DNA from: NCEH01 sp043195125
GTDB lineage: Bacteria > Pseudomonadota > Alphaproteobacteria > Rhizobiales > Xanthobacteraceae
Length of the DNA stretch: 64,000 nt
Reading direction: 5' to 3' (one strand)
Assembly: GCF_043195125.1 (NCBI RefSeq)
Contig: NZ_JBAFWR010000007.1
The position numbers and the translations under genes are program-made. The notes below the pieces were generated by a model. That model saw nothing but the letters and a program-made list of their open reading frames with translations. It made no database searches and was not told the origin of the DNA. How positions within the stretch are numbered: the first letter of the stretch is position 1; each line of letters opens with the position of its first letter. Shown here piece after piece: positions 1 to 8,836 of this stretch.

Positions 1-528
1 GCTGAGCACATCGGTCAGCGCGACGGCGAACAGATCGCCGATGCCGCGCCCGTTGATGCGGGTATCCGGCCCGAGCTTGCGATATTCCACGAGGCGCGAC
101 TGCACATGGGTGTCCTCGACCATCATGGCATAGTCGAGCACGCTCATGTCGGCCATGCCGCCGGAACCATGGCGGGTGCTGACATAGGAGCGAAACAGGC
201 CGTATTGCTCGGACGTCGGCACCGTCTCGCGCAAAGACCCGCCGATGTCTGCATTCGCGGCGAGCACGCGGCGGAAGCTGCGGCTCTCCTTGAACTCGTC
301 CACGCAAATGCGCACGGAGACACAGGCGCGGCACCCCTCGCAGGCAGGGCGATAGGCGATCGACTGGCTGCGCCGGAAGCCCCCCTGGGTGAGGACATCA
401 TTGAGGGTGGTCGCGCGCTCGCCCACAAGGTGCGTGAACACCTTCCGCTCCTCCTTGCCCGGCAGATACGGGCAGGGCGAAGGTGCGGTCAGATAGAATT
501 GCGGTGTGTCACGCGGGTGCTCGGTCAC
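1..528 (-). CDS. bpt: Aspartate/glutamate leucyltransferase (Bpt), 5' part; gene runs off the left edge
   Basis: This enzyme adds leucine from Leu-tRNA to proteins that begin with Asp or Glu, making them N-degron substrates for ClpS-ClpAP. Reading leftward from a GTG at 528 gives VTEHPRDTPQFYLTAPSPCP, then a Gly/Phe/Arg-rich stretch and the Cys-rich motif ACEGCRACVSVR, typical of the Ate1/Bpt N-terminal domain. A C-terminal part with the segment VEYRKLGPDTRINGRGIGDL follows before the window ends. About 176 codons are present of a family length near 240-250. The frame stays open upstream of the GTG and the Shine-Dalgarno is weak, so the start is tentative. ClpS and ClpA, which act downstream in the same pathway, are encoded at 17.5-20.6 kb. 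Confidence 0.85.
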   Translation of the reverse strand, partial: MTEHPRDTPQFYLTAPSPCPYLPGKEERKVFTHLVGERATTLNDVLTQGGFRRSQSIAYRPACEGCRACVSVRICVDEFKESRSFRRVLAANADIGGSLRETVPTSEQYGLFRSYVSTRHGSGGMADMSVLDYAMMVEDTHVQSRLVEYRKLGPDTRINGRGIGDLFAVALTDVLS

Positions 529-610
529 GACACTCAGGCCTCGAATTTTATGAGCATCGCTCCCAGGGTCGAGTCGGTCAAAAGATTTTGCGCGCCCCGC
601 TTTGCGAAAT

Positions 611-1138
611 TTAGCTGCGGCGCAGAAGCGCGGCCCGCGATTGCGTGTTCACCACGACCGCGCCCACGAGGAAATCGTGCAGAAGCCGGCGGCGATTGTT
701 GAACAATGCCACCAGAAGCACGAAGGGTGTGAAAACGCTCACCGAGACCCAGAACGCCACCGCATGAACACCGCCAAGCACGGCATAAGCGGGCGCCCCG
801 TACCAGGTGCGCATTTCCAGCTCCATCAGCCGCATGCCGAGGGTGGCCGAGGCGGGTGAACCCAGGGTCAGGGCATTGTAACAGATGGCCCAGACAATGA
901 ACGCCGGTCCCAGCAGGGGAAACAGCATCCAGCCCAGGCTCAGGGTGAAGATGCCGAACACGAAGATGAAGATGGCCAGCAGAACGATCGGTCCGATGAT
1001 CATCGTCGCGTCCACAGCGAACGCCACCAAGCGGCGCGAGAGAACGCCCTCGAAATATTCCGGCTGCGTCACCGGGTCGAAGGCGTGCGGACGCACGGCA
1101 TCGGAATAAGGGCGGCTGTCACCGGGCGTGTATGTCAT
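611..1138 (-). CDS. RDD family integral membrane protein
   Basis: The product is about 175 residues: a polar N-terminus of roughly 30 residues, then three or four hydrophobic segments. The motif RLVAFAVDATMIIGP at the first membrane segment is the R..D signature of the RDD domain, and a second conserved segment contains SPASATLGMRLMELEM. I chose the ATG at 1138 because GGAG lies about 10 bases upstream; the reading frame extends to 1285 but the extra residues are not membrane-like. RDD proteins are inner-membrane proteins of mostly unknown role, some linked to ion transport. It sits just behind bpt on the same strand, with no strong functional tie visible. Confidence 0.8.
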   Translation of the reverse strand: MTYTPGDSRPYSDAVRPHAFDPVTQPEYFEGVLSRRLVAFAVDATMIIGPIVLLAIFIFVFGIFTLSLGWMLFPLLGPAFIVWAICYNALTLGSPASATLGMRLMELEMRTWYGAPAYAVLGGVHAVAFWVSVSVFTPFVLLVALFNNRRRLLHDFLVGAVVVNTQSRAALLRRS

Positions 1139-1326
1139 CTCATTTCGCTCCATGCGCAATAAGGTGGTGTGCCCCACCTCCGGACGCAAGAACCGGCCCT
1201 TGGCCTCAAACTTCGGCGTTGAACGCCTGTATTCTGACAAAACCCGCCGACCTTGCCACGCCCTCGCCCATGTGGCGACCGACAAGGGCTGCGCAAGCGT
1301 GATCTTACCTCAGGACCGGATTGCAC

Positions 1327-3096
1327 ATGGATTTTTCCGCCGCCGCCCGCCGTGTCGCCGTTGTTGCGCTTCTCTTGTCCAGCCCGTCCGGCCAGGCCCT
1401 TGCCATTTCCCCCCAGCCCGTCGAGGGGCCGAACGGCATGGTGGTGAGCGAGCAGGCGATCGCCGCCCAGATCGGCGCGGACATTCTGCGGCGCGGAGGC
1501 AATGCGGTGGATGCGGCGGTGGCGGTGGGATATGCACTCGCCGTGGTGCATCCGTGCTGCGGCAATCTCGGCGGAGGCGGCTACATGGTGGTGCGCCGCG
1601 CTGACGGCACCGCGATCTTCATCGATTTCCGTGAAGTTGCCCCGCAGCAGGCGACGCCCGACATGTTCCTGGATCGCAACGGCAATGTGGTGCCGGACGC
1701 GAGCCTCAAGGGCTGGCGCGCCGTGGCTGTTCCCGGGTCGGTCATGGGTCTCGATGCCGCCTTGGAGCGCTTCGGCTCCATGTCCCGCACGCAGGTGATG
1801 GCGCCGGCGATCGCGCTGGCGCGGGAGGGCTATATTCTCTCCGCGGGCGATGCCGCGATCCTCGCCACCGGGACGCAGGATTTCCGGGCCGACCCCGTCC
1901 TCGCAGAGATTTTCCTGAAGGACGGCGCCGCGCTCAAGGCTGGCGACAGGCTGGTGCAGAGCGACCTTGCCTCGACCCTGTCGGCCATCGCAGCCGGCGG
2001 TCCGGCCGCCTTTTATCGCGGCGAGATTGCCCGCCGCATCGTCGAGGCGAGCGCGGCGCGCGGCGGCCTCTTGAGAGAGCAGGATTTCGCGCAATACGCT
2101 GTGCGCGTGGGAGAGCCGCTGCGCTGCACCTATCGGGGCTACGATATTCTCACCGCAGCGCCCTCCAGCGCGGGCGGAGCGGCCATCTGTGAGACCTTGA
2201 ACATCCTCGAGGGTTACCCGTTGTCGTCGTCCGGCGCGGGGGCAGCGGAGACGGTGCACATCCTGGCCGAATCCATGCGACAGGCCTTCATCGACCGCAA
2301 TTCCGTGCTCATCGATCCGGCGTTCGGTTCCAATCCGCTGGAGCGCTTGCTGTCCAAGGACTATGCGGTCGCGATCCGGGCGCGCATAGATCTCAACCGC
2401 GCCGCCGTCTCGACGTTGGACGATCCCTCCTCGGCGCCCCACGAGGGAACAGAGACGACGCATTATTCGGTGGCCGACGCGGCTGGCAATACGGTGGCCG
2501 TAACCTATTCCCTCAACGCCTATTTCGGTGCGCGGGTGATGGCGCCGGGCACCGGGGTTTTCCTGAACGACACCATGGACGATTTCACCGCCAAGCCCGG
2601 CAATGCCAATGCGTTCGGCCTCGTCCAGGGTGCGCGCAACGCCATTGCCCCGGGAAAGCGGCCGCTGAGTTCCATGAGCCCGACCATCGTGGTGCACGAT
2701 GGGAAGCCTTACATCGTCCTGGGCTCGCCGGGAGGGTCTCGGATCATCTCCTCGGTGGTGCAGACGCTGGTGAATGTGATCGACCACGGCATGACCCTTC
2801 AGGAAGCGGTGGATGCCCCGCGCATTCACCATCAATGGCTTCCCGACGTGCTCTTTGCCGAGCCCTATGCCCTGTCACCCGACACCATCCGCCTGCTGGC
2901 GGAAAAGGGGCACCAGGTGGTGGTGCAGCGCCCGTGGAGCGCTGTAGAGGCGATTCAGTTCCCGGACGCTGGCCCGGCCCGTGCGCAGCAGCCCGCCTTC
3001 GGTGCGGACACGCTGCGGCTGTGGAAGCCAAAGCCTGGCACGATCTATGGTGCCAACGACAACCGTCGCCCGGCGGGCGCTGCCGTCGCTCCCTGA
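1327..3096 (+). CDS. ggt: Gamma-glutamyltranspeptidase (periplasmic)
   Basis: Ggt hydrolyses or transfers the gamma-glutamyl group of glutathione in the periplasm. The 589-residue product starts with a Sec-type signal peptide (hydrophobic core about residues 9-20, ending ALA). The large-subunit part carries NAVDAAVAVGYALAVVHP and the glycine loop GNLGGGGYMVV. The autocatalytic cleavage site is E|TTHYSVAD, placing the nucleophile at Thr377. The small subunit has KRPLSSMSPTIV and GSPGGSRIISSVVQ, which bind the gamma-glutamyl moiety. Length and motif order match the E. coli enzyme. The ATG at 1327 is preferred over an in-frame TTG six bases earlier; CAGGA lies upstream. It is monocistronic, divergent from the RDD gene. 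Confidence 0.95.
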   Translation: MDFSAAARRVAVVALLLSSPSGQALAISPQPVEGPNGMVVSEQAIAAQIGADILRRGGNAVDAAVAVGYALAVVHPCCGNLGGGGYMVVRRADGTAIFIDFREVAPQQATPDMFLDRNGNVVPDASLKGWRAVAVPGSVMGLDAALERFGSMSRTQVMAPAIALAREGYILSAGDAAILATGTQDFRADPVLAEIFLKDGAALKAGDRLVQSDLASTLSAIAAGGPAAFYRGEIARRIVEASAARGGLLREQDFAQYAVRVGEPLRCTYRGYDILTAAPSSAGGAAICETLNILEGYPLSSSGAGAAETVHILAESMRQAFIDRNSVLIDPAFGSNPLERLLSKDYAVAIRARIDLNRAAVSTLDDPSSAPHEGTETTHYSVADAAGNTVAVTYSLNAYFGARVMAPGTGVFLNDTMDDFTAKPGNANAFGLVQGARNAIAPGKRPLSSMSPTIVVHDGKPYIVLGSPGGSRIISSVVQTLVNVIDHGMTLQEAVDAPRIHHQWLPDVLFAEPYALSPDTIRLLAEKGHQVVVQRPWSAVEAIQFPDAGPARAQQPAFGADTLRLWKPKPGTIYGANDNRRPAGAAVAP

Positions 3097-3109
3097 GCTG
3101 CGCGCCGCT

Positions 3110-3775
3110 TCAGGTAAGCTGGCGGTAGATCCGTGTGCTGATGTCGGCGAGATTCTTCTCCTCGCGGGCAATACTCTCGACGACCTGGACCCGGGTCTCC
3201 CGCAGGCTTTCCAGCGCTTCGCCGATGAATTGCTCCGCCTCGCGCATCTCAGCGTCCGAAAGCGGGGCGGAGACGTGTGCGAACGCCGTCCGCAGCTTCA
3301 GCAGTTCGCGCGCGAGATTCCAGGCGAGGAAGGTGCCGGCGGAGGGGGCGAAGTTCATCTTCTCCAGCATGCCGCGCTTCTGCGCGCGGCGCAGCGTTGT
3401 GATGTTGGGATAGGGCTGCCCGTTCGCATCGGCACCTGCAAAAGCGGTCAGCCAATCGTCCAGGATGGATTTGAGAAAATTCAGCCCATAGAGCGCCTCG
3501 GTCGTCGCCTCGCGCTGATTGTGCAGGAAGGCAATCTCGCCCTTGGCGATCTGCCCCTGCACGCCGAGCCAAGCGATCCAACCTGCAAAAATGGTCCCGG
3601 CGGCACCCAGCAGGCCGCCGGCAAGGTCGCCATATTGGCGCAGGTAGCAGCCGATGCCGCCAGCCGGCAGGGCGAAATCGCACAGGTGTGCCCTGTCGTC
3701 GGCGAGGTGCAGCAGCAGTCCCACCGAGCAGATGAGGAGCGCCAGCACCAGCAGGGTCTGAAACAGAGGCTTCAT
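3110..3775 (-). CDS. Hypothetical membrane protein
   Basis: A 221-residue protein that I cannot assign to a named family. It starts with MKPLFQTLLVLALLICSVG, a hydrophobic N-terminal segment (anchor or signal), then a cysteine pair region around residues 30-45 and a second membrane segment GGLLGAAGTIFAGWIAWLGV at about 52-71. The remaining 150 residues are soluble and largely helical, with the conserved-looking stretch NQREATTEALYGLNFLKSIL. The layout of two N-terminal TM helices followed by a helical soluble domain resembles small phage- or envelope-associated proteins, but this is only a shape argument. The reading frame extends upstream to 3892; the ATG at 3775 starts at the membrane segment. 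It is convergent with ggt, 13 bases away. Confidence 0.6.
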   Translation of the reverse strand: MKPLFQTLLVLALLICSVGLLLHLADDRAHLCDFALPAGGIGCYLRQYGDLAGGLLGAAGTIFAGWIAWLGVQGQIAKGEIAFLHNQREATTEALYGLNFLKSILDDWLTAFAGADANGQPYPNITTLRRAQKRGMLEKMNFAPSAGTFLAWNLARELLKLRTAFAHVSAPLSDAEMREAEQFIGEALESLRETRVQVVESIAREEKNLADISTRIYRQLT

Positions 3776-3836
3776 GCGCAAAGGATGGCCGCAAGGCCCT
3801 CCGCTTGTCGAGGGGCTCCGGCTCAGGCGCGATGAC

Positions 3837-5096
3837 TCACCATTCGGTGCCGCCGGCGCCGAGCCGCTCCACCGGGAGGCCTTCGGCTTCAAGCGCGCGC
3901 TGGATTTGTTCCGCGTGCAGGGCGTCGCGGGTTTCCACAGTCAGATCGAGCCGGGTGCCTTTGGCGGGTACGTCGAGGAAGGTGCGGCGGTGGTGCACTT
4001 CCAGGATGTTGGCGCCGAGCTGGCCCAGCAGCGTGGTGATCATGCCGAGCATGCCCGGCCGGTCGAGGATGGTCAGGCGGAAGGAGACGATGCGCTGCTC
4101 GCGCTCCAACTCGCGCACCAGGATGCTAGCCAGCACTCGCGGGTCGATATTGCCGCCGGACAGCATCAAACCAACCGTCTTGCCCTTGAAGCGCTCCGGC
4201 TGGGCCAGCATCGCGGCAAGGCCAGCCGCGCCGGCGCCTTCGGCCAGCACCTTCTGGTTGGTGAGCAGTGCGTTCACCGCCTGCTCCAACGTGGTCTCCT
4301 CCACCAGCACGATGTCGGACACGAGATCGCGGATGATCTGGGCCGTCATGCGTCCGACGTTGCGCACCGCGATGCCTTCCGCGAGCGTCGGGCCGCCGCA
4401 GGGCCGGGCGACCCCGTTCAAAGCGGACCACATGGCGGGATAGAGCGCGGCTTCTACACCCACCACCTCGGTGGTGGGGGACAGGCCCTTCGCCGCCAGC
4501 GCCACGCCCGCGATAAGGCCGCCGCCGCCGATGGGAATAATCAGCGAGTCGAACTTCGGCCCGTCTTCGATCATCTCCAAGCCGATGGAGCCTTGGCCGG
4601 CGATCACGTCGGCATCTTCATAAGGATGCACGAAGACGCGGGCTTCGCTCGCGGCGATGCGCAAGGCCTCCAGCTCGGCATCGCCCACGCCCTCGCCGTG
4701 CAGCACCACGCGGGCGCCGAACGCCTCGGTGGCAGCCACCTTCACCTGGGGCGTGTTCTCGGGCATCACGATGGTGGTGGAAATGCCGAGCCGCGTGCCG
4801 TGATAGGCGACGGCCTGGGCATGGTTGCCCGCCGACATGGCGACGACGCCGCGCCGGGCCTCTTCCGGAGTCAGGCGCGCCAGCTTCACCACCGCGCCGC
4901 GCTCCTTGAACGAGGCGGTCATCTGGAAGGTTTCGTACTTCACCCACACGTCCGCGCCCGTGAGCGCAGAGAGGCGCGGCGCGCGAAGGGTGGGAGTGCG
5001 CACCACGGCCGCTTCCACGATGCTGCGCGCCGCCAGGAGGTCCGCAAGGGTGACGGGGAGGGGCGCAAGGTCGGTCGTGAGCGCTTCGGCGCGCAT
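3837..5096 (-). CDS. ilvA: Threonine ammonia-lyase (threonine dehydratase) with ACT domain
   Basis: This PLP enzyme converts threonine to 2-oxobutyrate, the first committed step to isoleucine. The 419-residue product has the fold-type II catalytic domain in residues about 20-320: the PLP lysine in TASFKERGA (Lys64), the substrate loop SAGNHAQAVA, and the phosphate-binding glycine loop IPIGGGGLIAG. Residues about 330-410 form one C-terminal ACT-like regulatory domain (RIVSFRLTILDRPGMLGMI). One ACT domain and about 400 residues fit the short alphaproteobacterial/catabolic-type subfamily rather than the 514-residue E. coli IlvA. The ATG at 5096 is preceded by AGGA at a good distance. Confidence 0.92.
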   Translation of the reverse strand: MRAEALTTDLAPLPVTLADLLAARSIVEAAVVRTPTLRAPRLSALTGADVWVKYETFQMTASFKERGAVVKLARLTPEEARRGVVAMSAGNHAQAVAYHGTRLGISTTIVMPENTPQVKVAATEAFGARVVLHGEGVGDAELEALRIAASEARVFVHPYEDADVIAGQGSIGLEMIEDGPKFDSLIIPIGGGGLIAGVALAAKGLSPTTEVVGVEAALYPAMWSALNGVARPCGGPTLAEGIAVRNVGRMTAQIIRDLVSDIVLVEETTLEQAVNALLTNQKVLAEGAGAAGLAAMLAQPERFKGKTVGLMLSGGNIDPRVLASILVRELEREQRIVSFRLTILDRPGMLGMITTLLGQLGANILEVHHRRTFLDVPAKGTRLDLTVETRDALHAEQIQRALEAEGLPVERLGAGGTEW

Positions 5097-5258
5097 GGGC
5101 AGTCCTCGGACTCGGGCGTTGGGAGCGCACGCAATGCGCCCATCGTTCAAATTTGTCAGCCGCCGAAGGCGCGCGCCACCCGATAAGGGTGCCGCGAGAG
5201 CAATATCAGAGCGGTCTTAGCCCAACGGGCGCCGGCCTCGCGTTATGTCGGCGGGTGT

Positions 5259-6305
5259 TCATCTCCCCGCAGCGAGGCGCTCTGCCATGCGGGGCGCGAA
5301 ATAGGTGAGGATGCCGTCCGCGCCGGCGCGCTTGAACGCCATCAGGCTTTCCTCCACCACCCGCTCGCCGTCGAGCCAGCCGTTGCGGATCGCGCCCTCG
5401 ATCATCGCGTACTCGCCGGACACCTGATAGGCGAAGGTTGGCAGGCCGAACGCCTGCTTGAGACGGTAGACAATGTCGAGATAGGGCAGGCCGGGCTTGA
5501 CCATGAGCATGTCCGCTCCCTCCTCGACATCGAGCGCGGCCTCGCGCAACGCTTCGGCGCCATTGGCGGGGTCCATCTGGTAGGTGCGCTTGTCGCCGGA
5601 GAGGGTCTTGGCGGTGCCGATCGCGTCGCGGAACGGACCATAGAAGGCCGAGGCGTATTTCGCCGCGTAGGACATGATCTGCACGTCTTCGAACCCGGCC
5701 CGGTCGAGGCCGCAGCGGATCGCGCCGACCCGCCCGTCCATCATGTCGGACGGGGCGATCACATCCGCTCCCGCCTGGGCCTGCACGATCGCCTGATGCA
5801 CCAGGATCGCCACAGTCTCGTCGTTCAGAATGCGCTCGCCCTCGAGCAGGCCGTCATGGCCGTGGCTGGTATAGGGATCGAGCGCGACGTCGGTGATGAG
5901 GCCGATATCGGGCACCTCGGCCTTTATGGCGCGCAACGCGCGGCATACGAGATTTTGCTCGTTCAGCGCCTCGCTGCCGGTGGGATCGCGCAGCGAAGGC
6001 TCGGTATAGGGAAACAGCGCAATCGCCGGGATTCCGAGCTTGGCGGCACTCTCGGCGGCGCGCACGATCTCATCTACCGACAGGCGATCCACGCCAGGCA
6101 TGGAGGCGATGGGTGTCCGCGTCGCGGTGCCTTCTACCACGAACACCGGCCAGATCAGGTCATCGACCGTTAGCGTGTTCTCGCGCACCAGCCGCCGTGC
6201 CCAACCGGATTTGCGGTTGCGTCGCAGGCGCTGCACCAGCTCGAGGCTTTCAGCAGCCGGATCGGCGGGCAGGGCGGAGGGGAAACGGGCGACGGGAGAT
6301 GACAT
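5259..6305 (-). CDS. hemB: Delta-aminolevulinic acid dehydratase (porphobilinogen synthase)
   Basis: HemB condenses two 5-aminolevulinate molecules to porphobilinogen in tetrapyrrole synthesis. The 348-residue protein has both Schiff-base lysines, in MSYAAKYASAFYG (Lys216) and DMLMVKPGLPY (Lys270). The metal loop reads DVALDPYTSHGHDG, with Asp at 139, 143 and 151 where zinc enzymes have three cysteines, so this is the aspartate-rich, magnesium-dependent type known from Pseudomonas and alphaproteobacteria. The ATG at 6305 (MSSPVARFPS) is chosen over an upstream start in the same frame because the extra 16 residues do not look like HemB. Confidence 0.96.
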   Translation of the reverse strand: MSSPVARFPSALPADPAAESLELVQRLRRNRKSGWARRLVRENTLTVDDLIWPVFVVEGTATRTPIASMPGVDRLSVDEIVRAAESAAKLGIPAIALFPYTEPSLRDPTGSEALNEQNLVCRALRAIKAEVPDIGLITDVALDPYTSHGHDGLLEGERILNDETVAILVHQAIVQAQAGADVIAPSDMMDGRVGAIRCGLDRAGFEDVQIMSYAAKYASAFYGPFRDAIGTAKTLSGDKRTYQMDPANGAEALREAALDVEEGADMLMVKPGLPYLDIVYRLKQAFGLPTFAYQVSGEYAMIEGAIRNGWLDGERVVEESLMAFKRAGADGILTYFAPRMAERLAAGR

Positions 6306-6527
6306 GGACGGGCACTCGCAATGGTGCGGCAGGCCTTGAGGGCCGCGAGGCATTCCTTATAAGCCTAGATCCACGCGAGGGCGAGACGATGGCGAGCGGC
6401 CGGGTGACGCGCACCCCGACCGCCTCCGCTCGCACCCTTCCGTTGACGCACGCGGGCGCGCCGTCTAACCCTCGCGATGCCTGATCCGGCGGGCGCGCGC
6501 CCGCATCATCTCTCCTAAGGAGCCGCC

Positions 6528-7598
6528 GTGAGCACCGAGCCAGACGTCCTGCTGGAGCGCCGGGGGGAAGCCGGCGTCATTACCCTGAATCGCCCCAAAG
6601 CTCTCAATGCGCTGAACCTCACCATGGTGCGCGCCATCCACCCACAGATGAAGGCATGGGCCCATGACCCCGCGGTGACGCGCGTCATCATCAAGGCGGC
6701 GGGCGAGAAGGCTTTTTGCGCCGGCGGCGATATTCGCGCCATCTACGACCACGGGCGCGTCGGGCAGGTGGACGATGCGCTGCGCTTCTGGTTCGAGGAA
6801 TATCAGCTCAACCATTATATCGGCACCTATCCCAAGCCCTACGTTGCGCTGATCGACGGCATCTGCATGGGCGGCGGGTTCGGCCTGTCCGCCCACGGTC
6901 CCTATCGCGTGGCGGGCGAGCGCTATCTGTTCGCCATGCCCGAAGTGGCCATCGGCCTGTTTCCGGATGTGGGCGGCACCCATGTTCTGCCGCGCCTGCC
7001 CGACGCGAAAGGCGTGTACCTCGCGTTGACCGGCGCGCGCATCAAGGCGGCGGATGCCCTCTCCGCTGGCCTCGCCACCCATTTCGTTCCTACGGCAGGC
7101 TTTGTGGCTCTCGAGGAGGCGCTGGTGGCCGGCGGCGATGTCGCGGAGACCCTCGCCGCCCATGCGCGCGATCCCGGCCCGGCGCCGCTCGACCGGCACA
7201 AAAGCGTCATCGCTGATGCGTTCGGCCGGCCCGACGTCTGGGCAATTCTCGGGCGGCTGGATGAAATCGGCGCAGGCACGGGGGACGATGCGGCCTTCGC
7301 CCGCGAGTGCGCGGCGACTGTGCGCGGCAAGTGCCCCACCAGCGTTGCGCTCGCGATGGAGCAGATGCGGCGCGGGCCCGCGCTCGACCTCGCGGAATGT
7401 CTCGTCGCCGAATATCGGGTGGTGAACCGGGTAGCGCGCGGCCACGATTTCTACGAAGGTGTGCGCGCCGTGATCGTCGACAAGGACAATGCCCCACGTT
7501 GGGAACCGGCCCGGCTGGAGGATATCGATCCGGCCGTCATCGCCGGCCATTTCGCGCCCATCGCCCATGAACTGACGTTCACGCCGGACTCTGCATGA
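6528..7598 (+). CDS. 3-hydroxyisobutyryl-CoA hydrolase (enoyl-CoA hydratase superfamily)
   Basis: Likely valine catabolism: hydrolysis of 3-hydroxyisobutyryl-CoA. The 356-residue protein is crotonase-fold: LNRPKALNALNLTMV near the N-terminus, the oxyanion-hole segments AFCAGGDIRAIYDHG and DGICMGGGFGLSAHGPYRV, and the catalytic region FAMPEVAIGLFPDVGGTHVL. The C-terminal extension, with AYRVVNR-like and HDFYEGVRAVIVDKDN motifs, is specific for HIBCH-type hydrolases and absent from short enoyl-CoA hydratases. The start is a GTG with a strong AAGGAG seven bases upstream. Its stop overlaps the next gene by four bases (ATGA), implying translational coupling. Confidence 0.9.
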   Translation: MSTEPDVLLERRGEAGVITLNRPKALNALNLTMVRAIHPQMKAWAHDPAVTRVIIKAAGEKAFCAGGDIRAIYDHGRVGQVDDALRFWFEEYQLNHYIGTYPKPYVALIDGICMGGGFGLSAHGPYRVAGERYLFAMPEVAIGLFPDVGGTHVLPRLPDAKGVYLALTGARIKAADALSAGLATHFVPTAGFVALEEALVAGGDVAETLAAHARDPGPAPLDRHKSVIADAFGRPDVWAILGRLDEIGAGTGDDAAFARECAATVRGKCPTSVALAMEQMRRGPALDLAECLVAEYRVVNRVARGHDFYEGVRAVIVDKDNAPRWEPARLEDIDPAVIAGHFAPIAHELTFTPDSA

Positions 7599-8026
7599 CC
7601 CATTATGATCCCATCGACGCTAGCGCCCGCGCTCATTTGGAGCGCCTTACGCCATGGCGTCGACGGCTGGTGTTCTTCCTGCGGGCGGTGGCGCTCTTCT
7701 TGCTCGCCGAGGGCGTCTACCATTGGGCGATCATCTGCGGAATCGGCGATGGCGCGGCCAATTCCTTCGAAAGCCTGCCGCCATCGGTACAGGCGGCGAT
7801 CATATGGGCGGCGATCATTGATCCCATTGCGGGAGTGGGGCTGTGGCTCGGCGCCGGCTGGGCCGTAGTGCTTTGGCTGATCGCGACGCTCAGCCAGGTG
7901 ATCCTGGGCGCATGGGCACCGGCGGGCATGGGCCGGCTGCTGATTCTGACACTGTTTGAATTGGGGCTGGTGGTTGCGTATGCGGTGCTGTCCATCCGAG
8001 CGGCGCGCGAGAGCGATGAGGACTGA
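7595..8026 (+). CDS. Small four-TM membrane protein (DUF6163-like)
   Basis: A 143-residue integral membrane protein with about four hydrophobic helices (residues roughly 24-50, 64-82, 84-105 and 110-132) and short polar ends. It resembles the rhizobial DUF6163 family, which I recall next to enoyl-CoA hydratase genes; that name is tentative. The ATG overlaps the stop of the HIBCH gene (ATGA), so the two are almost certainly one transcript and translationally coupled. No catalytic residues are visible and no function can be inferred beyond membrane residence. Confidence 0.7.
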   Translation: MTHYDPIDASARAHLERLTPWRRRLVFFLRAVALFLLAEGVYHWAIICGIGDGAANSFESLPPSVQAAIIWAAIIDPIAGVGLWLGAGWAVVLWLIATLSQVILGAWAPAGMGRLLILTLFELGLVVAYAVLSIRAARESDED

Positions 8027-8074
8027 ACGCGCGTCGTGTTTCACGAAGTGCAAGGGGAAGCGGAGGCGGCTGGC

Positions 8075-8764
8075 ATGAGCGAAGCAGACATTAACCTGCG
8101 GTGCTGGTCGCGCGTCGATGATTATATCGTCGAGACGCTTGTGCCCGCCGACGCGACGCTTGACGCCGTGCTGGAGGCGAGCGCCGCGGCCGGTCTCCCT
8201 GCGATCAATGTCTCCCCCGCTCAAGGGCAGATGCTGGCCTTGTTCGCGCGCATGGTGAACGCCCGGCGCATTCTCGAAATTGGCACCCTGGGCGGCTACA
8301 GCACCATCTGGCTCGCCCGTGCTCTACCGGCTGACGGCAAGGTCGTGACGTTGGAAGCCGACAGCCGCTATGCGGAAGTGGCGCGCGAAAATTTCGAGCG
8401 TGCGGGTGTTTCGGAGCGCATCGACCTGCGGGTCGGCCGCGCCCTCGACACCTTGCCGGCGGTCGAGCATGACGCAGCCGGCCCCTTCGATCTCATTTTC
8501 GTGGACGCCGATAAGCCGAACAATCCCGAATACCTCGTCTGGGCCCTGCGTCTGTCGCGGCCCGGCACCCTGATCGTGTGGGACAATGTGATCCGCGACG
8601 GTGAGGTGGCGGACGCGGGCAGCGGTGATCCCCGCGTTCAAGGTGTGCGGCGCCTGTTCGACCTCCTGGCCGAAGATTCGCACCTCAGCTCGACGGCGAT
8701 CCAGACGGTGGGCAGCAAGGGGTATGATGGCTTCGCGCTGACCCTCGTGCAGGAGCCCGCCTAG
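8075..8764 (+). CDS. O-methyltransferase family 3 (SAM-dependent)
   Basis: A 229-residue cytosolic methyltransferase of the COMT/CCoAOMT-like family. The SAM-binding motif I is RILEIGTLGGYSTIWLARA, the acidic loop VVTLEADSRYAEVARENF binds the ribose, and DLIFVDADKPNNPEYL plus the metal-binding GTLIVWDNVIRDG segment are family hallmarks (divalent-metal-dependent catechol-type methylation). The physiological substrate is unknown. The ATG at 8075 has GGAGG eight bases upstream; an in-frame GTG at 8036 exists but lacks such a site. It follows the membrane-protein gene by about 50 bases and may be in the same operon. Confidence 0.88.
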   Translation: MSEADINLRCWSRVDDYIVETLVPADATLDAVLEASAAAGLPAINVSPAQGQMLALFARMVNARRILEIGTLGGYSTIWLARALPADGKVVTLEADSRYAEVARENFERAGVSERIDLRVGRALDTLPAVEHDAAGPFDLIFVDADKPNNPEYLVWALRLSRPGTLIVWDNVIRDGEVADAGSGDPRVQGVRRLFDLLAEDSHLSSTAIQTVGSKGYDGFALTLVQEPA

Positions 8765-8836
8765 CGGACGAGGATTGCGCGTCACGGAACCAGCGGTCGT
8801 TACGGAAGGTTTCTTCCTTGGCCAAAGGAGGCGCCA

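Noticed and set aside
1135..2835. Long open frame on the minus strand opposite ggt
   Set aside because: Arg/His/Gly-rich translation with no family motif; it is a shadow of the GC-rich ggt gene, whose own frame carries clear catalytic motifs.
3774..5186. 470-codon plus-strand frame across ilvA
   Set aside because: It mirrors the threonine dehydratase gene and has no recognisable protein features.
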